Shown: piece by piece, positions 58,055 through 64,000 of the stretch
Layout of the letters: every line of letters starts with the position of its first letter
Position numbering within the stretch: the first letter of the stretch is position 1
Origin: Gibbula magus
Taxonomy: Eukaryota; Mollusca; Gastropoda; Trochida; Trochidae
NCBI GenBank assembly: GCA_936450465.1
Contig: OW388301.1
Span: 20,317,523 to 20,381,522, forward strand
Direction of reading: 5' to 3'
DNA: 64,000 nt
Made by a program: the position numbers and the translations under genes
Notes under the pieces: generated by a model
The model's database searches: none
Told to the model about the DNA's origin: nothing
The model's input: only the letters and a program-made list of their open reading frames with translations

Positions 58055-58611
58055 AAGGATGTCCGCTCCTTCCGGTTGAACTTCAAAAATGAAATTTGAT
58101 TAAGTACAGATTTTTTTTCTCATCTTTATTTACTTCATGATATTCTACATCATCTACATTCTTTTAAAAAATAAATGAAATAAAGAAAATGTGACTTTAG
58201 AACCTCTAAAAAGTGCTTAAACAGCATAAATAGCCTAAATTTGACTAAAAAATGGAGTTTTCAGGTGCATTTTGTGTCAAAGCTTAAAAAAAAAACACAC
58301 TACCATATATATTTTTTCATCGATTTCGGTAGAGTAACATGAACTTTGTAACATATCAAAAAAGGAAAAAAAGTTTAATACTAGAAATGTAGTATTTTAA
58401 AGTTTTTAGCAGTATTTTTCTCATTTCCCCATAGACTCCCATGTTGAAATTGTACTTCACCCCACTATCTTACAGGCGTCATATCTAAAAAAAAAAACCA
58501 CACTACCCCCTATTTTTTAATGCTTATTTTCCAATCATATACTTTGATCTTTTAAAACATATAAGTTAGAAAAAAAGTTTAATTCTATAAATTTGAGGAG
58601 CGAACATCCTT
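58055..58611. repeat. MITE-like element with 16-bp ends
   Basis: AAGGATGTCCGCTCCT at the left and AGGAGCGAACATCCTT at the right (one mismatch when inverted). The inside is A/T-rich with two ACACTACC-containing sub-repeats. It lies between CDK9 and the dioxygenase gene. Confidence 0.65.
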
Positions 58612-58905
58612 AAGTCGGCGTTACGGTATGCACCAGTTGACCTTGGACAGGTGGAATACAGGTTATTCCAGAGATGAATTGTCCAAATGTGGACCCGTAA
58701 ACACGATTATGGCAACTTTATCATGTGGTGGTGGCAAAGTCGAAATTATAATACCCTGGTCAGGTTTTATAGTAATTGTTACACTCTCAAGGCTTGTCAC
58801 TGATTGAACACCTCTAATGACAAAATGATATGTTGGAGTCCAGCCAGCCAGAAATGATTGATGCAACGTTGTGTTATGTTTTTCAGAACCAAAGAACCCG
58901 GAACA

Positions 58906-61900
58906 ATGCCTGAATCAGGTATGTTCCTCTCGAGTTTTATGTGTTTTAAAACAAAATATACACTAGCGTACAAAAGAAACCCCAACTAATTATCAAGAGT
59001 TGTAAACAAAATACTGCCACCAGACAAAGTCGACTGAATGTCTTTGATAAGCTTATATACATAAATGTTTCCTTGAGGAGTGTTTACAATTTTATTTATC
59101 ATCATGATATATTTATATTTAAGCGAGCGAACTTTTAGGTTTTGTTCAGGAGAGAATAAGCGCTACTTGAGCGTTACATTGAGCAATCAAATAGCGATTA
59201 TAAGCGCTCGCTGTTATGAAACGGGGCCATGGTATTTTACAAGAAATGAAACATGTGCTCAATTAATGTAAACTGTACCGTTTTCATATTTTTCTTTTCT
59301 TTTAATGCATTTCCTTTGTTTAGAATTTCAGTATTCAAGTCCGTTCAAGGTCACGGATGAAATGAGGAAATCCTTTGAAGAGAAGGGTTACATCCTCGTG
59401 AGGTAAAGACTTGTTCAGTGTTTACATTCTGAAAATAAGATCAGCCAGAAATCGTTAACTAACTACCCGGGGTAATTAGAGAGAATACGATACACCCCGT
59501 TGTGTCATTATTAAAGATTTGTGTTATATTTGGTACAGGGGTCTGATAGAAAAGGATGAACTGGCAAAGGTCAAGAAGATCTTGGAAAACAACTGTGCGT
59601 TCCAAGATAACGCTTTCATCGTAAGTTGTTTGACAGAAAATGGTTCGGGGTATATATTAAGATCTTTAAATCACTTCCAGATATACGCAACGTTAACATA
59701 TAGCACAAACATACTTAAAAAATATTCAAGAATCATGTTTTCACCGTATGAACTATTAAGAACTTCATTATTGAAAATGGGCGTTGTCCTTAACTTGTGT
59801 TGTTTAGTATATGTATTTGCAAACAATGTCGTTGAAAAACAATATCATATCAAGTGATTTCTTTACTTCAGTGAGTAAGATTCAAATTTGTTTTAATACC
59901 TTATAAATTTATTACAATGACTAAAGTCATAAAGACGAATATTTGTTACATGAAAGCTTATCATAAAATCGAATTGTTTGACAAAGTATGAAAAGCCGCA
60001 AAGCGAAAATATCAGAAGATAACAGTTGAAATAACTTAATTTTTTTACTGTTTTCATCAGACAGATGACGGAAAAGGCAGCAACAGTCGCGTTACAGTTT
60101 GGCGTTATCCCGGAAATGACGTCACAGGGATTATCTCAAGGAGTCAAAGAGTGGCCGGAACATGCGCAGAGGTCAGGTCATTTTCATTCATCACTTTGGG
60201 CAAGGATGTCAATGTATATCTATCAGCACAACCAGAGTTAAAGATGTTTTAACATCTTTGAAAAATCTATTGTTTGAATTCTAAAGCTGAGTCTAAATTG
60301 TATATAGTGGTATCATGGAGAGCAGTTAATCAATCCCTATTGGCTTCACCAAACGTTATCCCCAGATGAACCAGAACCTTCGATTTCAGTGCCCCGTTCA
60401 GTAACAGCGAGCGCTTAAGTTGCTCATTGATCGCTCAATGTAGCGCTCAAGTAGCGCTAATACTCTCTTGAACGACACAGTGCAAATTCCTCGAAGTTTG
60501 CTCGCCTTGCTACGTAGCGCTACATTGAGCATTCGCGTTCAAGAGAGGTTTATATACCTTCATGAAGGGTGTACCTACAGCGGGTGGCCATATTATTACG
60601 AACATGTTACGTAATCCCATAGACTTACATGTTAAATAGTTCTTGCGGGAATAATTTTCATAAATTAAGTAAAAGTCTCTTTTCTGTCATATTTTGCAGA
60701 CACATTGGTAATCATCTCGGCTATATGTATATAATTACCTGGCATCTATCAGTTGATTAGTTTTCGAATGACTTGGTTAAACATCGTATATTCAACTTTT
60801 GATTCTAATGTCCCATTCGGTATGTTGTATATGTGTTGTTTGATAAGAGATAGTTTTCTTAATAATTCACAGAAAAAAAAAATGCAAATGACGTCATATT
60901 TAACGTCACTCTGATTGTTTAGTTGCTGGTGAATGTGTTCTACGACGAGAGGCATTAATATTTTTTTCAAATAGTTTATGCAGGCAACACAATCTCTCCA
61001 CGGTTTTTATATAAAAGCCAGTAATTGTTAAGGGGCATCTCATATCTGAAATAGAAGACTCGTTGTTGTGCTTTATCGCAGAATAAAACAAAGCAGAGAG
61101 CATAAAACACTCAGGGCTGCGCCCATCGTGTTTTATGCTCCCTGCTATGTTTTATTCAACGATAAAGCACGCCAACTCGTCTTCTATTTCTTAAATAGGC
61201 AGCTGAACTTTTGAGATCATTATCGCTATAATGAGATTAAACTTATACTTATATAACCAGCCACCCCCTAAAATGTTGGCGTGACAGACGACCCTTAACC
61301 TTCCCTATCCCCACATTTTGTATTTTGCAGAAAGCAATAATCCTTAACTAATTTACTTTCAGCTGCTTGGTGGAGAGGTGTATCACTATCATTCCAAGAT
61401 TAGAATGAAGGAAGCGAGGACGGGAGGGAGAATTGTCTGGCATCAGGATTATGGGTGATCAGATTATCCAAGATTTAACTTTTCCAACAGAATCCGTCAC
61501 TGGCTAATTAAGCAATGTTGTAGTTTTTGAAGTTGAGATTATAAGTAACCTCGAGTTACCTGGCGTCCCTTGGCCCAGCCAAAAGATGATCCTTTTCATT
61601 CACATAATAATAAAAATGTAAATGGCACCTACAGAAAAAAAACGCTCAGTCGACTTTATGCGACATGAACGTCGTCATGTTGGTTTTTGTCCCTGATGTA
61701 GTTCACGTGAAGCACGATGGCAACCATCCTCGGTTACCCATGGTTTTATATATGCTCCGTTACTCTCCACTATATAGTGGAGAGTAACGGAGCATATATA
61801 AAACCATGGGTAATCGAGGATGGATGGCAACATGGTCCGAAGTGTCTAAATAGTCTTTTCTAGAGTATCAAGTTCTGAAGGCGTGAAAGTCGGGGGTCGT

Positions 61901-62410
61901 CTCAAACGTGCGAAAGCGCAATGACCCAAGGTCCTGTGCTTTGAGTACGAGTTTTCTTCATTAAAAAGTCCAAACTACATTCAGTCCTTGGTGTTCGAGT
62001 GAGGTTACAAATTGTAGATTTGGTAACCGTCTGGGGGGTGAATTAGTACTTATAAGTTTACTTTATTATTTTTTTTTCAATACACAGGAAAGATCATCAG
62101 GCAGCTCTTAGCCTAACCAAGCATGAAAATAGTTAGCATTTTGAAATCAACACATTGAAAACGGGGTTTTAAAAACAATTTTTTTTTACCAAAATTAGTG
62201 GGGGGGCCGGGCCCCCCTGGCCCCCCCGCTTGCTACGGGCCTGAAGTTCGATGTGATGCTGGCATTATAAGCCTGACCTACATAGGAATTTGGCTGTATT
62301 TCTATTCATTGTTATATAGGTACTGGTACCAGAATGGGATACTGAAACCAGACATGATGAGCGTATTTATACCTGTTGACAGGTGTCAGAAGTCTAATGG
62401 ATGTTTACAG
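58906..62410 (+). CDS. Phytanoyl-CoA dioxygenase-family protein (5' portion)
   Basis: Six coding exons: 58,906-58,918 (MPES), 59,324-59,402, 59,539-59,620, 60,061-60,171, 61,363-61,454 and 62,320-62,410, all GT-AG with matching phases. The frame is still open at the last donor, so the gene runs past the window. Motifs: [46 protein letters not shown], the Fe(II)-binding H-x-D in VWHQDYG, and YWYQNG...MMSVFIPVD. This is the Fe(II)/2-oxoglutarate-dependent PhyH fold. The HSK-x-x-x-K/VWHQDYGYWY style resembles proteins annotated as L-proline trans-4-hydroxylase-like, but the substrate is not determinable here. The distal His and 2-oxoglutarate Arg would lie in missing exons. The start exon is preceded by TTTTTCAG, suggesting a further 5' UTR exon. 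Confidence 0.9.
59155..59226 (-). repeat. AGCGCTCGCTGTTA repeat, inverted single end
   Basis: GAGAATAAGCGCTACTTGAG...AGCGCTCGCTGTTATGAAAC-GGGGCC. It is the inverse of the left end of 60,398-60,548. It lies in intron 1 of the dioxygenase gene. Confidence 0.65.
60398..60548. repeat. Fold-back element in dioxygenase intron 4
   Basis: Starts GCCCCGTTCAGTAACAGCGA-GCGCTTAAG; inner CTCAATGTAGCGCTCAAGTA and its inverse form the arms. Confidence 0.65.
61045..61196. repeat. Fold-back element in dioxygenase intron 4
   Basis: Left GAAATAGAAGACTCGTTG...GTGCTTTATCG...GAGCATAAAACAC and right inverse, centred on GGGCTGCGCCC. Confidence 0.8.
61725..61822. mobile_element. Minimal palindromic element, 98 bp, 9-bp TSD
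   Basis: Two 49-bp arms (CATCCTCGGTTACCCATGGT ... CTCTCCACTATA) joined with no spacer, one mismatch. GATGGCAAC lies on both sides (61,716-61,724 and 61,823-61,831). It is the terminal 49 bp of the family at 38,175-38,563 with everything internal lost. Confidence 0.9.
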
Positions 62411-62688
62411 GTAAGCTTACTTTACACCTGTTTATTATTGTGTCATGCACACTCAGACGTTGTCATTTAACAAAAGAACAGGTAACGGTTTCACAGGATC
62501 CAAAGTCGACCTGGTAATGAGATACAGTATAGATCGAAGCGCTTGTTTGTTTGAAACAGATTGGGCTACGGTGGTATTTCGACTTTCTGCTGCTTTCTGA
62601 TACACGTGAACTTCCTCTATTATTCATTATGTCATGGTTTGTTTCGTAAGTTATTTACAATCAATCGAGAATATCAACATCAAATGCT

Positions 62689-63048
62689 TTAAAGGGGCAG
62701 TAGCACGTTTTTTCACTGAAATAAGTGGATGAAATGTATTTGATAAATAATTTCACCAATCGAAAAACACCCTTCTCTCTTCGGAAAATGAAGTTAAAAA
62801 TGAATGTACATTGCTCAATAAAGCCATGGGGATCCGTTTTGTCATTCAAAATAATAAATTGTGTTCACAATAAAATGGCCGCCAAACATTTTTTGCTTTA
62901 TACGCAACACCGTTTTTACTACTACGGATAATTGATTTGTGTAATAGGATGTTTACCCTCTGAAGTAAATTTAAATGGCACAAACTATCATTATAAATAG
63001 GAAATTCGAAAAAATAATTCGGTAAAAAACGTGCTTCTGCCCCTTTAA
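62689..63048. mobile_element. TTAA-flanked MITE (family M), copy 5
   Basis: TTAAAGGGGCAGTAGCACGT left and inverse GCTTCTGCCCCTTTAA right. It lies in the intron after the last visible dioxygenase exon. Confidence 0.85.
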
Positions 63049-63540
63049 ACTCGCCGCTCTCTGAAAGACGACTGGCTTTTACGTTATGTAACCAGACGAG
63101 AAGAGCACGACCTGCACGTGCATCATGTATATTTCCAAACCCATCAATGTCAAGTTTAGCGAGACGGGGCAGTTATGAAGAGAACTTCACTGCTGCTGCT
63201 ACTGCAGTAGCGTTTGAACTTAGAAATGAGTTGGAAAGCAATTCATGGAATAAATGTTGACCTTGTTTCACCTATTAAAACTAAATTGTCTTTATCAATT
63301 ATTTATTCAACATATTCAAAATGTATATGCATTGTGTATTATATAATAATTAATAACTATTGTAGTGATTAAAAGTATAAATGTATTAAAATAAGGAGAG
63401 AGTTCAGTAACGTGTCTGTCTGTTCGTCCTATAGTTTGTTCATCCGACTGTGTACATGTCTGTCCAAAGCTTGGAGTAACATGTTTTTGTAAATAGTGGA
63501 GTTTGATCATTATGTTGAATTTGCTTTGTATTCTACTCTT

Positions 63541-63920
63541 AGGAAAGAAAGAAAATGTGTTATAACACACGGCAGCAGAACGTAAGCTCATAAGTTTGCG
63601 AGACATTCAGTGCTCAGTGCTAGTTGTTGGTGCCTGACTCTGAGGGTGTTCTTCTATAAGGAACGGGAGAGGATGTGTCATAACACACGACAGCAGAACG
63701 TTGGTTGATAAGTTGTTGGGACATTCAGTGCTCAGTGTTGTTGGAGCCTGACTCTGGGGGTGTGCTACTATAAGTAAGGGAAGAAGATGCGTTATAACAT
63801 ACGGCAGCAGAATGTCAGTAGATAAGTTGTTGGAACATTCAGTCCTCAGTGCTTGCGGGTGGTGTCTGACTCTGAGGGTGTGCTTCTCTAACGAGGGGAA
63901 GAAGTTGAGTTATAACATTT
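63541..63920. repeat. ~117-bp tandem repeat, about 3.3 copies
   Basis: Each copy has ATAACACACGGCAGCAGAAC, GACATTCAGTGCTCAGTG and GCCTGACTCTGAGGGTGT. Copies begin near 63,560, 63,679 and 63,793, and a fourth is cut off near 63,915. No frame is kept between copies. 63,050-63,540 shows no gene. Confidence 0.85.
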
Positions 63921-64000
63921 TGTAATTATTTGGTCCTGACCACTCTCAAATCTGGATGTGACAAAATCTTTGTTTTCATCTACGAATTATGAATTACAAA

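Overview
This is eukaryotic nuclear DNA from an invertebrate animal. It is AT-rich, has spliced genes with short exons and kilobase introns, and is packed with small non-autonomous transposons. Elements with central ~150-bp tandem repeats followed by (ACGG)n (the 'pearl'/Helentron type), tRNA-derived SINEs ending in GGTGA repeats, and DIRS-like tyrosine-recombinase remnants point to a lophotrochozoan, most likely a mollusc. Species cannot be named from the sequence.

Region 1 (1-36,650): a minus-strand tandem cluster of six units (A-F), plus the promoter end of a seventh (unit 0) whose body lies left of the window. Each unit has an untranslated 5' exon, then a 41-nt exon encoding a hydrophobic signal peptide ([13 protein letters not shown] type). 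Except in unit C, there follows an exon encoding an EF-hand-like segment ([12 protein letters not shown] type). This is fused in frame to parts of beta-tubulin. Unit B (8,956-11,149) reads through five exons into the N-terminal GTP-binding half of beta-tubulin (about residues 30-184). Unit A (2,140-4,994) reads through two exons into the C-terminal half (about residue 189 to the end) with a 24-residue poly-glutamate tail. Units D, E and F are shorter versions and C is decayed. Units 0-A-B and D-E-F are copies of one larger segmental duplication (1 aligns with 21,784). Secreted EF-hand/beta-tubulin chimeras are the most unusual thing in the window.

Region 2 (25,936-30,467): a GC-rich insertion in one arm of the duplication. 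It is a 310-bp inverted-repeat element next to a 4.2-kb element with perfect 42-bp terminal inverted repeats, a broken DIRS-type tyrosine recombinase, gag-like sequence, a SINE and a GC-rich satellite, with no reverse transcriptase seen.

Region 3 (36,650-43,700): no host gene seen; SINEs, TTAA-flanked MITEs, a 9-bp-TSD fold-back element and Helentron-type repeats.

Region 4 (43,723-56,545): a complete four-exon CDK9 gene on the minus strand (368 residues, P-TEFb kinase), its introns filled with transposons.

Region 5 (58,906-62,410, continuing past the window): a plus-strand phytanoyl-CoA dioxygenase-family gene, head-to-head with CDK9; six coding exons are visible and the 3' end is missing. 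The last 400 bp are a ~117-bp tandem repeat.
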